Of a DNA stretch of 64,000 bases, positions 27,482-36,303 are shown piece after piece. Origin of the DNA: Lentibacillus sp. JNUCC-1 (GTDB lineage Bacteria; Bacillota; Bacilli; Bacillales; Amphibacillaceae). A program made the position numbers and the translations under genes. The stretch spans positions 62,001-126,000 of the forward strand of contig NZ_WHOH01000001.1 of NCBI RefSeq assembly GCF_009741735.1, written 5' to 3'. Position 1 is the first letter of the stretch. Every line of letters begins with the position of its first letter. A model generated the notes under the pieces. The model saw only the letters and a list, made by a program, of their open reading frames with translations, had not been told where the DNA came from and made no database searches.

Positions 27482-28762
27482 TTATGCCTCCTTTAAAGAT
27501 TTAAATTCAGACATCCCGTCTGTGTCTTCCAAAAGCAGTACTTCTGCCTCATCCCCAGCTTTATAGGCCTCAGTTCCGCCAGGGAGCACCATTAAGCTTG
27601 TCGTAAAGGGTAGTGAAGATACAACATTAGACTTATCTATGCCAGCAAGACGCACTGTAAGGGTGCTCTTTTCAATTTCTACATAAGTTCTGACAAACCG
27701 GGTAAAGGGATTGCTTTTTGGAAAATCATCTTTCAGGACAGCTTTTCCCCTGTTATGAAAGGGGGATTTCGAGTATAAACGGTGGCGAATCAGTGGTCGG
27801 GCAAAAAGCTCAAACCCTACGTAACAAGCAGATGGATTTCCTGACAGGCCGTATAGTATTTGGTTTCCCTTCACTGCAACGGTAGTGACACTTCCTGGCC
27901 GCATAGCAACTTTGTTAAATAACACGTCTGCACCAAGTTGCTCATAGATCGCAGGCATTAAGTCAAAGTCCCCTACTGAGACACCGCCTGTTGTCACTAA
28001 AATATCTACTTCTTCCAGTGCTTTGTCAATAATCTTCATACTCGGTTCGAGCTCATCAGGCAGCTGCCCATAATATTTAAATACCGCTCCTGCTCGTTTA
28101 ACTTGTGCAGCTATCATATAAGCATTGGAATTCCGTATTTTACCGGGTTCAAGTGGTTCGTCCACTTCAAGCAGCTCTGTACCTGTTGCAATAACACCGA
28201 CCAACGGCTGTTTAGCAACTTTGACTTGCTTATACCCAAAAGTAGCAAGAAGTGCTTTAACACCTGGGTTAATTATTGTACCTTCAGAAAGGAGTTGTTC
28301 TCCCTCAGATATTTCTGAACTTGTTTTAATGATATTATCACCAGGTTTCGTTTCACTGGTGACTGACATATATGTGTGGTTATTTTTTTCAAATGTGTCG
28401 CACCGCTCAAACATGGCAACGCAATCTGCACCATCAGGGATTTGCGCGCCGGTCATGATGCGTGTCGCCTGGCCTGATTGAAGGGTTGCTTCCGGCAAAT
28501 GTCCGGCTCCAATGTGATCGACCACCTGAAAAGTAACGGGAGAATCAGGACTGGCACCTGACGTATCTGCTGCCTTAAAAGCAAAGCCATCATAAGGGGA
28601 TTTGTCAAACGCAGGAATGGGATATGTCGCAACAATACCTTCTGCTAAGTGGCGATTGTCACATAGACTGATGTCAACGTATTCAAATTCCCCTTTTTGT
28701 TTGTGTGCCATAACTTTAGCAACAGCCTCTTCAACTTGTATCGGGTTTCGAATTTCAACCAT
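27482..28762 (-). CDS. moeA: Molybdopterin molybdenumtransferase MoeA
   Basis: A 426-residue enzyme that inserts molybdate into adenylylated molybdopterin. Family segments are IPAFDKSPYDGFAF near residue 50, MTGAQIPDGADCV near 105, GVIATGTELLEVDEPL near 190, TTGGVSVGDFDLMP near 255 and YGLSGNPSACYVGFELF near 310. Length is normal. It is the promoter-proximal gene of moeA-moaA-ywpF. The start ATG follows GAAAGGCGGAATGGAA. Confidence 0.95.
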   Translation of the reverse strand: MVEIRNPIQVEEAVAKVMAHKQKGEFEYVDISLCDNRHLAEGIVATYPIPAFDKSPYDGFAFKAADTSGASPDSPVTFQVVDHIGAGHLPEATLQSGQATRIMTGAQIPDGADCVAMFERCDTFEKNNHTYMSVTSETKPGDNIIKTSSEISEGEQLLSEGTIINPGVKALLATFGYKQVKVAKQPLVGVIATGTELLEVDEPLEPGKIRNSNAYMIAAQVKRAGAVFKYYGQLPDELEPSMKIIDKALEEVDILVTTGGVSVGDFDLMPAIYEQLGADVLFNKVAMRPGSVTTVAVKGNQILYGLSGNPSACYVGFELFARPLIRHRLYSKSPFHNRGKAVLKDDFPKSNPFTRFVRTYVEIEKSTLTVRLAGIDKSNVVSSLPFTTSLMVLPGGTEAYKAGDEAEVLLLEDTDGMSEFKSLKEA

Positions 28763-28912
28763 TTCCTTCCATTCCGCCTTTCACAAATACTGTACTGAAT
28801 AAAGTAACTATCACCAGTTTAACAAAGAAATACCAAAATTGATATGACACCAACCGAATGTTTGCTTGATTGACATAGAATTCAGCCGTCCTTTTACATA
28901 ATTAGGCAATAA

Positions 28913-28941
28913 GAATGAAGTATATTTCCCCGCTAATAATA
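28913..28941 (+). promoter_or_regulatory. Candidate sigma-G promoter of the spoVA2mob-type operon
   Basis: GAATG (28913-28917) fits the -35 pattern GHATR of sigma-G. After 17 bases, AATAATA (28935-28941) fits the -10 pattern CATNNTA except at its first base. Forespore expression is what the downstream spore membrane genes would need. No sigma-A promoter is evident here. Confidence 0.45.
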
Positions 28942-28982
28942 AACGATATAAAATGATTTATTTTAAAAAGGAGGGGCGTCAC

Positions 28983-29189
28983 ATGACAGTTGGATCTCAG
29001 ATTAAGCAAACTGTTGCAGGACTGAAAAGTGCCCAGGCAAGTCTAGAGCAATTTGCACTGCAAACAGAGAACAAACAAGCTAAGCAAATGTACACACAAG
29101 CAGCTCAGCAAGCTCAAACGATTGTTGACACAGTTGAGCCAAGAATTCAGGAAATCGAGCAGGAAGAACCTCAGTATAAAGGATTTTAA
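28983..29189 (+). CDS. DUF1657 protein, first gene of spoVA2mob-type operon
   Basis: A 68-residue helical protein of the DUF1657 family, starting MTVGSQIKQTVAGLKSAQAS and ending EEPQYKGF. Members of this family are seen almost only beside spore spoVA-like genes. It is likely a forespore protein of unknown action. AAAGGAGGGGCGTC precedes the ATG. A second copy of the family is at 31571 and a third is fused to the DUF421 protein at the operon end. A terminator-like hairpin separates it from the next gene. Confidence 0.88.
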   Translation: MTVGSQIKQTVAGLKSAQASLEQFALQTENKQAKQMYTQAAQQAQTIVDTVEPRIQEIEQEEPQYKGF

Positions 29190-29195
29190 ACCACA

Positions 29196-29233
29196 GGGGA
29201 TGTTCCACTCATCTGGTGGAACATCCTTATTTT
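29196..29233 (+). terminator. Hairpin terminator or attenuator inside the operon
   Basis: GGATGTTCCAC / GTGGAACATCC with T-rich tail (TTATTTT) between the first DUF1657 gene and the lipoprotein gene. It may give extra mRNA for the first gene. Confidence 0.65.
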
Positions 29234-29249
29234 AATGGGGGATTGCAGC

Positions 29250-29708
29250 ATGAAACATTATATGATGATCGGATTTGTTTTCGCTCTGGTTCTAAGCTTT
29301 GCCGGGTGCAACCCAGGAGATCAAAACACTGAGACTGGTGAAGATGTTGAATATATTCCGATGAGAACGAATGATGGCACAGATCAGCATGTATCCAATG
29401 ATGTAAAGAATATATTACGTGAATATGAGGAAATTAAGACAGTCAAGGCGGTTAACACCCCTAAGACAGTGATTGTTGCTGTAGAGATCAAACATTCAAA
29501 GCGGCTGAAGCTGGAAGAACATGAGAAATCCTATGAAGAAGCACTTCAAAAAGCTTTTCCCGATATGATCATTGAACTATCCACCGACAAAAAACTGGTG
29601 ATTGAAATTGATCGTCTCGAGCATGCAATAAAAGAAAAAAGTATTTCCCGCAAAAAACTGGAAATCAAAATTCAAAAGCTCATTAAAATGATGAATAAAA
29701 AAACATAA
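29250..29708 (+). CDS. YhcN/YlaJ-type sporulation lipoprotein
   Basis: A 152-residue lipoprotein with signal peptide and lipobox LSFAGC (Cys about residue 21). The mature part matches the YhcN/YlaJ family of spore inner-membrane lipoproteins: HVSNDVKNILREYEEIK, VNTPKTVIVAVEIKH, then a basic C-terminus. In spoVA2mob operons a gene of this type is the second gene, as here. Start chosen at 29250 because GGGGGATTGCAGC is directly upstream; the frame is open from 29235. Confidence 0.85.
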   Translation: MKHYMMIGFVFALVLSFAGCNPGDQNTETGEDVEYIPMRTNDGTDQHVSNDVKNILREYEEIKTVKAVNTPKTVIVAVEIKHSKRLKLEEHEKSYEEALQKAFPDMIIELSTDKKLVIEIDRLEHAIKEKSISRKKLEIKIQKLIKMMNKKT

Positions 29709-29723
29709 AACGGGGTGATGCAG

Positions 29724-30201
29724 ATGGCAGACAAGAAGAAAAAAAACCTGCCCCAGAAGCTCAAACATATCAGAGTTTCCAAAAAAAAGAGAAACAAAAC
29801 GAACAGTACTCTTCAATTGTTTAAAAGCTTTTTTTGTAGGAGGGACAATCTGTCTTATTGGCCAGGTGATTTCAACCATGTATATATATTACTTTAATTT
29901 CACGGAAGAAACCGCCGGAAATCCCACGATCGCAACTCTAATATTTATAACAATGATTCTGACAGGTTTGGGATGGTATGACAAACTGGGACAATTTGCA
30001 GGTGCAGGGTCGGCCGTTCCCGTAACAGGCTTTGGCAACTCGGTAATCTCTTCTGCTATTGAATACCGTACTGAAGGTTTGGTCCTCGGTACCGGAAGCA
30101 ATATGTTGAAAATGGCAGGGCCAGTGATTGTGTTTGGCGTGTTTTCTGCATTTGTAATCGTCTTAATCAAAACGATTCTTGTACAATGGGGTGGATTATA
30201 G
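29724..30201 (+). pseudogene. spoVAC: Frameshifted spoVAC
   Basis: SpoVAC is a membrane protein of the spore dipicolinate channel. The start MADKKKKNLPQ and the body (VGGTICLIGQVISTMYIYYF, ETAGNPTIATLIFI, GAGSAVPVTGFGNSVISSA) are clear but in different frames. The clearest break is at a run of seven T (29829-29835): FKSFF is in frame 0 and VGGTIC in the next frame, so one T is extra. AQTYQSFQKK, typical of the N-terminus, is readable in a third frame at about 29755-29785, hinting at two more compensating indels. Either the gene is dead or the base calls are wrong. It lies between the lipoprotein gene and spoVAD. Confidence 0.8.
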
Positions 30202-30203
30202 TG

Positions 30204-31216
30204 ATGAAAGGCACCAGAACATGGGTGTTTGACAGACAGCCGGTGATTGTTTCTACAGGCGTGGTGGGAGGACCATATGAAGCGAAAGGAAATATCCGCC
30301 AAGATTTTGACATTCTCCATGATGACATGTGGCTGAAGCAAGAGTCTTTCGAAAAAGCCCAACAGATGATGATGGAAGAGGCTTGTCAGCTTGCAGTGAA
30401 AAAGTCAGACATTCAAAAAGAACAAATTAATTTCTTGATCAGTGGTGATTTAATTAATCAGATTACCCCAACTAATTTTGCAGCAAAGACGCTTGATGCG
30501 CCATTTCTTGGGCTTTTCAGTGCATGTGCGACAACCACTGAAGGGCTTGCGCTCAGTGCGTTTTTAATCAATGGCGGTGGTGCAGATTATATCCTAACGG
30601 GTTGTTCCAGTCACCATTCCGCTACCGAAAGACAATATAGATACCCAACTCAATACGGCGGTCAAAAACCTCCAACCGCACAGTGGACTGTAACAGGAGC
30701 TGGTTGTGCACTTGTTGCTAAACATGGAAGCGGCCCCGTTGTTACTTCGGCCACAATTGGAAAAGTGGTTGATATGGGGTTAACAGATCCCTTCAATATG
30801 GGAGGTGCCATGGCGCCTGCTGCAGTGGATACCATCATCGCCCATTTGAAAGATCGTGATATTGATGCCTCATATTATGATTTGATTATCTCAGGAGATC
30901 TCGGAAAAATTGGGCATCGCACTTCCTTAGACTTGTTGAATGAGCGGGGCATTTCTATAACGGAAGATCAGTATGTTGACTGCGGCATGACCATTTATTC
31001 TAAAGACCAGCCAGTCAGAGCTGGTGCAAGCGGTGCTGCATGCGCGGCTGTGGGACTTATGGACACTTTCTCAACAAAATGAAAAATGGAGAAATCAAGA
31101 AGATGCTGATCGTTGCCACTGGAGCCCTCCACTCCCCTTTATCGGTCAATCAAAACGACTCCATCCCCTGCATTGCCCATGCTGTATCAATTGAAGCAGG
31201 ACGTGATATCAAATGA
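30204..31216 (+). pseudogene. spoVAD: spoVAD with a frameshift near the 3' end
   Basis: SpoVAD is a thiolase-like protein that binds dipicolinic acid for import into the forespore. The first 285 residues are intact: WVFDRQPVIVSTGVVGGPYE, FSACATTTEGL, GCSSHHSATERQYRYPT, and AGASGAACAAVGL. After a missing base near 31055-31062 the frame ends at 31082. In the next frame the conserved C-terminus continues (GHFLNKMKNGEIKKMLIVAT then SIPCIAHAVSIEAG) to a TGA at 31216 that overlaps the spoVAEb ATG, just as in intact operons. About 50 residues are lost. The start at 30204 was chosen because the frame lacks a ribosome site at 30186. Confidence 0.85.
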
Positions 31217-31563
31217 TATTTTTCTGGGCATTTGTTGTTGGAGGGCTAATATGTGTGATCGGGCAACTCATGTTTGATGTACTGAAGCTGCCACCTGCAC
31301 AAACGTTAACAATTCTTGTAATCTCTGGAGCGATTCTTGATGGGTTTGGCCTGTACGACCCATTAATTAACTTTGCTGGTGCAGGCGTTACAGTACCAAT
31401 TACAAGCTTTGGCAACGCACTTGTTCACGGTGCAATGGCCGAAGCGGACAAACACGGGCTGATTGGTGTGGTAACAGGGATGTTTGAGGTTACCAGCGCG
31501 GGTATTTCTGCAGCCATTATTTTCGGTGTTCTCGGGGCATTATTATTTAAACCGAAAGGATGA
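31213..31563 (+). CDS. spoVAEb: SpoVAEb spore membrane protein
   Basis: A 116-residue integral membrane protein with three or four helices, matching SpoVAEb: [56 protein letters not shown]. It is also similar to SpoVAC, as expected of these paralogues. The gene is intact. Its ATG overlaps the ancestral spoVAD stop (ATGA), which shows translational coupling. In the complex it likely lines the DPA pathway across the forespore inner membrane. Confidence 0.9.
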   Translation: MIFFWAFVVGGLICVIGQLMFDVLKLPPAQTLTILVISGAILDGFGLYDPLINFAGAGVTVPITSFGNALVHGAMAEADKHGLIGVVTGMFEVTSAGISAAIIFGVLGALLFKPKG

Positions 31564-31570
31564 ACAGGTT

Positions 31571-31774
31571 ATGACAGTAGGTTCGCAAGTGAAGGGTTGT
31601 CTGTCCTCAATAAAAAGCGCTGAAGCAAATGTTGCCATATTGAGTGAGAAAACCCTATCCGATGAAGCGCATTTGGCTTTTAAGCAGGCTGAAGAGATTT
31701 TAACTTCCGTAAAAAACGATTTACATGAGCAAGCCATTAAACTTGCCAATGAAGAACCGCAATACAAATCATAG
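31571..31774 (+). CDS. Second DUF1657 protein
   Basis: A 67-residue helical DUF1657 protein, MTVGSQVKGCLSSIKSAEAN at the start and NEEPQYKS at the end. It resembles the first copy at 28983 (same start MTVGSQ and end EEPQYK), which suggests duplication inside the operon. The start lies 8 bases after the spoVAEb stop. Presence of two DUF1657 genes is a feature of spoVA2mob operons. Confidence 0.88.
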   Translation: MTVGSQVKGCLSSIKSAEANVAILSEKTLSDEAHLAFKQAEEILTSVKNDLHEQAIKLANEEPQYKS

Positions 31775-31788
31775 AGAGGATGTATGCA

Positions 31789-32646
31789 ATGCCTGATTGG
31801 CTAATGGTAATATCAAGGTCGCTCATTCTACTCGTGATCTTGTTCTTTCTGACTAAATGGCTGGGCAAAAAACAGCTCTCAAATATGAGCATTTTTGAGT
31901 ATATATCAGGAATTGTACTCGGCGGGATCGTGGCTATTCACTCATTTGATACTGATGCCAATATTATTCACGCTGTATTAGCCATGCTGGTTTGGTTTTT
32001 TGTCCCATTTACAGTCGATTATCTAGCACTGAAAAACAAACGTTTGAGGGATTTCACCCAAGGTAAAAGTACCATTCTGATTCAAGACGGTAAGATTATG
32101 GAAGACAACTTAAAGAAAGAAGGTTTTTCAGCAGACGACCTCCTCCAAAGCCTGCGAAGAAAAGATATGTTTAACGCAGCTGATGTTGAGTTTGCTTTAC
32201 TTGAACCTTCAGGAACTGTCAGCGTACTGCCTAAGAAGGAAGCACAGGCGCCCACAACTAAAGATTTGCAAATGAACCTAGCTCCAGAAAAACAACCAGA
32301 AGCAGTCATCATGGACGGTGAGATGCTTTTAGAGCCTTTGGCGAATTTATCACTTAGTGTCAACTGGCTGGAAACTGAACTCGACAAAATGAATGTTAGT
32401 ATTGAGAATGTGTATCTCGCACAGGCTGATACAGACGGTCAGTTAACTGTGGACTTGTATGATGATATGATTAGTGTCCCGCAGCCGACCGAAAAACCCT
32501 TGCTCCTCGCAACATTGAAAAAGTGTCAGGCAGACCTGGAACTTTTCGCACTTGAAACAAACAATCCTGATTCCAAACAATTATACGAAAGAAACAGCAA
32601 AAACGTCCAAACGGCCATTGACCTCCTTGAACCTTATTTACACTAA
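31789..32646 (+). CDS. 2duf: 2Duf protein: DUF421 membrane domain fused to DUF1657
   Basis: A 285-residue protein. The N-terminal YetF/YrbG-type DUF421 part has three membrane helices (about residues 8-80) followed by a soluble domain (GKSTILIQDGKIMEDNLKKE and SLRRKDMFNAADVEFALLEP). The last 50 residues (LKKCQADLELFALETNNPDS onward) are a DUF1657 domain. This fusion is the 2Duf protein of spoVA2mob operons, which has been reported as the main contributor to raised spore wet-heat resistance by lowering inner-membrane fluidity. It is intact here. ATG chosen at 31789, after AGAGAGGATG. Confidence 0.9.
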   Translation: MPDWLMVISRSLILLVILFFLTKWLGKKQLSNMSIFEYISGIVLGGIVAIHSFDTDANIIHAVLAMLVWFFVPFTVDYLALKNKRLRDFTQGKSTILIQDGKIMEDNLKKEGFSADDLLQSLRRKDMFNAADVEFALLEPSGTVSVLPKKEAQAPTTKDLQMNLAPEKQPEAVIMDGEMLLEPLANLSLSVNWLETELDKMNVSIENVYLAQADTDGQLTVDLYDDMISVPQPTEKPLLLATLKKCQADLELFALETNNPDSKQLYERNSKNVQTAIDLLEPYLH

Positions 32647-32669
32647 AATCGTTTTGGAGGAAAGAAGAT

Positions 32670-33200
32670 TTAAAAAATAAAAACCACACCATAGCCTGAC
32701 GGCTGTAAAGGTGTGGTTTTAAAAGGGAAACTATTAACGCCCATCCCTTTCAGGAATTGAAGGATCAAGGTAACGCTCCGATTGATTTCGGGGTTTTTCA
32801 GTGCTTTAACTAAATCCATATATGTGGTGTGGTGTTTATGAGTTGTTGCTGCAGCTTCCGACACACCAGAGTTCACTCGGGAAATCATGTCCCGCATGTC
32901 CTCAACATCCAATTCCCCTGCAAGAAATAGGAGCTGTCCGAGGTTTTCCAGTATCCCGGTATATTGCTCCTTATTAAGTTCTGTTACAAACTGTTCAATG
33001 GCTGTGTCTTTTTGCTTTACAAGGGCGGTCAGCATATCCAGCAATCCGCTTTCGTGTAAAGCATCAAGTAACTCTATACCGCTGACAATCGCATCTTTGT
33101 GATCGCCTAATGTGTTTAGAATATCCTGTGTATTCTGTTCACGTCTTTCTTCAATACTTGGCGGTTCCATATATTTAATTGTTTTAATGGGTTCAGCCAT
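32670..33200 (-). CDS. DUF1641 protein, formate dehydrogenase partner (YjgD/YrhD type)
   Basis: A 176-residue frame of the DUF1641 family, usually encoded directly downstream of NAD-type formate dehydrogenase genes in bacilli. The core (ISRVNSGVSEAAATTHKHH..., then ALKNPEINRSVTLILQFLKGMG) is complete. After FLKGMG the frame continues 22 residues through the terminator hairpin to 32670. Family members end at FLKGMGR or so. Adding one G in GATGGGCG (about 32744-32750 plus strand) would give GMGR-stop. So the true end is likely near 32744 and the tail is an artefact or mutation. Starts 2 bases after fdh. Confidence 0.8.
   Translation of the reverse strand: MAEPIKTIKYMEPPSIEERREQNTQDILNTLGDHKDAIVSGIELLDALHESGLLDMLTALVKQKDTAIEQFVTELNKEQYTGILENLGQLLFLAGELDVEDMRDMISRVNSGVSEAAATTHKHHTTYMDLVKALKNPEINRSVTLILQFLKGMGVNSFPFKTTPLQPSGYGVVFIF
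32680..32721. terminator. Bidirectional terminator between 2duf and the DUF1641 gene
   Basis: Stem AAAACCACACC / GGTGTGGTTTT with A and T runs. The minus-strand DUF1641 frame appears to run through it, which is suspicious. Confidence 0.85.
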
Positions 33201-33201
33201 A

Positions 33202-36138
33202 TTATTTCACCACCTTACTGCCTGGTTTAACATAATCAGAACGTGCCCATTTCTTTTCGACCTGAACACCAATCTGCGGCTGCCTGTTGCCTTTTCGGTG
33301 GTTGTGATCCGGAATCGGGCTTTTACCTTTCTTTTTTAGAACCTTCATTTTGACAGCGACTTCTTTAAATGCAGGTGTATTTGTATCCTTATCTACATCA
33401 CTGCTGGTCAGAAAGTTAATCGCCGATTCGCCGCTGTCGTTTAACGGCAGATACAACTCATTATTCTGTACCCGGTTTGTGATATGAACATATACGGTTA
33501 CCTCTCCGTATCGGGAAATGAGCTTAACGTGGGCACCTTCTTCAATATTCCGCTCTTTCGCTAATTCTGGGGATACTTCCAAGAACGTGTTTGGCAATTC
33601 ATATGTGAGCTTATCAGACTTATAAGTCATATTCCCCTCATGGAAATGTTCAAGGACACGACCGTTATTGACATGCAGGTCATATTCCTCATCTGTGTCA
33701 TAGTCCAGTTCGAATTCGAGTGTATACAGCCGCGCTTTATTGTCTTCAAACGGAAAACCTTCTGTGAATAACAGCGGTGTATCTGTTCCATCTGCATCGA
33801 CTGGCCACTGTAAACTCTTATAACCTTCCATTCGTTCATAATTAACACCCGCAAATAAAGGTGCAAGAGATGCGGCTTCATCCATAATTTCAGATGGATG
33901 CTCATATGACCATTCATACCCCATACGACGGGCAAGATCTCTCAGTATGACCCAGTCTGCCTTGGATTCTCCAACCGGTTCCAGTGCTTTATACAGACGC
34001 TGGATACGACGTTCGGTATTTGTAAACGTCCCATCCTTTTCAAGACTCGCGACGGCAGGCAGGATTACATCAGCATATGAAGCGGTTTCGGTAAAAAACA
34101 AATCCTGCACGACAAAGAAATCAAGTTTTTCAAAAGCAGCACGTACATAATTAATGTTTGCATCCACAACACCCGTGTCTTCGCCTTTAACATATAGTGC
34201 GTCAAGGCTTCCATCGTGTATGGCGTCAATCATTTCATGGTTATCCATACCTGGTTCAGCCGGAATAGGCTGTCCCCATGCTTCTTCATAGCGTTTTCGT
34301 ACATCATCATTTGCAACTGCTTCATACCCCGGGAAGAAGTTAGGCATGCTGCCGAAATCACTGCAACCTTGCACATTGTTATGTCCTCGAAGTGGGTATG
34401 CTCCTGTACCGGGACGCATGTAATTGCCGGTTATGAGCAATAGGTTTGAAATCGCTGTACTTGTATCACTGCCGCGCTGATGTTGAGTTACTCCCATAGC
34501 CCAGCAGATTGCTACTTTTTCTGCTTCTGCTATTTCTCTGGCCACTTCCTTTAACTCTATCTCAGAGATGCCTGTTAACTTTTCAGCATACCCCATTGTA
34601 AACGGTTCAAGACTCTTTTTGTAATCTCCAAAGTTATTGACCCACTGATCGATAAATGTATGGTCTTCCCAACCCTGATCGAGTATATACTTCGCTACTG
34701 CAGACAGCCATACAATATCAGTTCCGCTTTTAGGTGAGAAAAACTTATCCGCCCGTTGTCCCATTTCATGTTTACGCAGATCGAACACATACAATTTCTG
34801 CCCAAATAATTTTTGCGACCGTTTGATTCGGGAAGCAATAACAGGATGCGACTCTGCAGTATTGGATCCGATTGTAATCACCAGATCTGATTCGGCAATA
34901 TCATCAATTGAGCCTGAATCTCCACCATGCCCAACTGTCCTGAATAGTCCTTTTGTAGCCGGTGATTGACAATAACGGGAACAGTTGTCAACATTGTTCG
35001 TACCTATAACTTGTCTGGAAAATTTCTGCATTAAATAAGACTCTTCATTGGTAGCTTTAGATGAAGCAATAAACCCGAGACTGTCGGCTCCATTTTGCGT
35101 CTTAATATCGCTGAAACGCTTGGCAACATATGAAAGCGCCTCGTCCCATTCCACTTCTTCAAATGCGTCGCCTTTTCGTATAAGAGGTTTCTCCAGCCGT
35201 TCTTCAGAATTTACATAGTCCCAGCCAAATTTCCCTTTTACACATGTGGATATACCGTTCGCAGGCGAATCATGCTGGGGCTGAACCTTAATAATTTTAC
35301 GATCCTTAGTCCATACATCAAATGAACACCCGACACCACAATAAGTGCATACAGTTTTTGTTTTTTCTATTCGCTCTTCACGCATCGCAGCTTCAGTATT
35401 CGAAACCGCCATGAGGGCACCATAGCCTGTTTCAGCTTTTTTCGTCACATCAATCATTGATCTGAGCAAACCGGGCTTTTGATCTGTCATAAACCCTGCT
35501 TCACCGAGCATATCCGTTTCCATTAATGCATTACATGGGCAGACTGTCACACATTGCCCGCAACTGACACAGGATGACTGATCAATCGGCACATCATTAT
35601 CCCAAATGACTCTTGGCTGTTTCCGATCCCAGTCAATCAAAAGCGTTTCATTTACCTGAACATCTTGGCAAACTTCAACACAGCGACCACATAAAATACA
35701 TTGATCAGGGTCGTAACGGTAAAATGTGCCATGGTCTGCTTCGTATGGTTTTGGTTTAAAGGGTCTGGTTTGCTCTTCTATTCCAAAGGCTTCGACCGTG
35801 TTATGTATTTCGCAATCACCGTTGTTAAAATCACAAACTGTGCAATACAATTCATGGTTTTCGAGTATCCGGTCAAGCCCTTCTCTTTGAGCATCATAAG
35901 CCCGACCGCTATCTGTTTTAACCTCCATCCCTGCTTTTACGGGTGTGCCGCAAGCTCTTGTAATGACACCATCCACCGTAACCATGCATGTGTCACAGGT
36001 CTGAACAGGCCCAAGAGATTCGTTATAACAAATCTGAGGCACAAAACGATCGGTGGTATTGATTAAATCGAGTAAGTTTTGACCTGGTTTTGCCAAAAAT
36101 TCCTCTCCATCAATCGTTACTATGAGATGATCTTCCAT
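33202..36138 (-). CDS. fdhA: Molybdopterin-dependent formate dehydrogenase, alpha subunit
   Basis: A 978-residue cytosolic enzyme oxidising formate to CO2, of the YjgC/YrhE type. Domains in order: 2Fe-2S ferredoxin-like (Cys in [15 protein letters not shown], about residues 37-70), a His-Cys3 cluster region ([14 protein letters not shown]), two 4Fe-4S motifs ([11 protein letters not shown] and [11 protein letters not shown]), then the Mo domain with its 4Fe-4S site [13 protein letters not shown]. The residue that is selenocysteine in FdhF of E. coli is Cys here (NCSRYCQSP). No Tat signal, so it stays in the cytosol. DUF1641 follows. Depends on the moaA/moeA pathway. Confidence 0.93.
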   Translation of the reverse strand: MEDHLIVTIDGEEFLAKPGQNLLDLINTTDRFVPQICYNESLGPVQTCDTCMVTVDGVITRACGTPVKAGMEVKTDSGRAYDAQREGLDRILENHELYCTVCDFNNGDCEIHNTVEAFGIEEQTRPFKPKPYEADHGTFYRYDPDQCILCGRCVEVCQDVQVNETLLIDWDRKQPRVIWDNDVPIDQSSCVSCGQCVTVCPCNALMETDMLGEAGFMTDQKPGLLRSMIDVTKKAETGYGALMAVSNTEAAMREERIEKTKTVCTYCGVGCSFDVWTKDRKIIKVQPQHDSPANGISTCVKGKFGWDYVNSEERLEKPLIRKGDAFEEVEWDEALSYVAKRFSDIKTQNGADSLGFIASSKATNEESYLMQKFSRQVIGTNNVDNCSRYCQSPATKGLFRTVGHGGDSGSIDDIAESDLVITIGSNTAESHPVIASRIKRSQKLFGQKLYVFDLRKHEMGQRADKFFSPKSGTDIVWLSAVAKYILDQGWEDHTFIDQWVNNFGDYKKSLEPFTMGYAEKLTGISEIELKEVAREIAEAEKVAICWAMGVTQHQRGSDTSTAISNLLLITGNYMRPGTGAYPLRGHNNVQGCSDFGSMPNFFPGYEAVANDDVRKRYEEAWGQPIPAEPGMDNHEMIDAIHDGSLDALYVKGEDTGVVDANINYVRAAFEKLDFFVVQDLFFTETASYADVILPAVASLEKDGTFTNTERRIQRLYKALEPVGESKADWVILRDLARRMGYEWSYEHPSEIMDEAASLAPLFAGVNYERMEGYKSLQWPVDADGTDTPLLFTEGFPFEDNKARLYTLEFELDYDTDEEYDLHVNNGRVLEHFHEGNMTYKSDKLTYELPNTFLEVSPELAKERNIEEGAHVKLISRYGEVTVYVHITNRVQNNELYLPLNDSGESAINFLTSSDVDKDTNTPAFKEVAVKMKVLKKKGKSPIPDHNHRKGNRQPQIGVQVEKKWARSDYVKPGSKVVK

Positions 36139-36267
36139 CCCACTCCTCCCCCTTTGTAAAATAATTTAAACACTAAATTAACTTCCTCTTCCCTCCTATA
36201 TATATTATTAAACTCTTTTAATTTGACTTTTTCCAGCAAAACAAATTATTCATTAAAAATAGGAATT

Positions 36268-36302
36268 TAAAATGGAGCTGATTTTCCGTCAGCTCCATAT
36301 TT
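36268..36302 (-). terminator. Terminator of the permease gene
   Basis: Minus-strand stem ATGGAGCTGA / TCAGCTCCAT followed by TTTTAAATT. Confidence 0.75.
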
Positions 36303-36303
36303 G

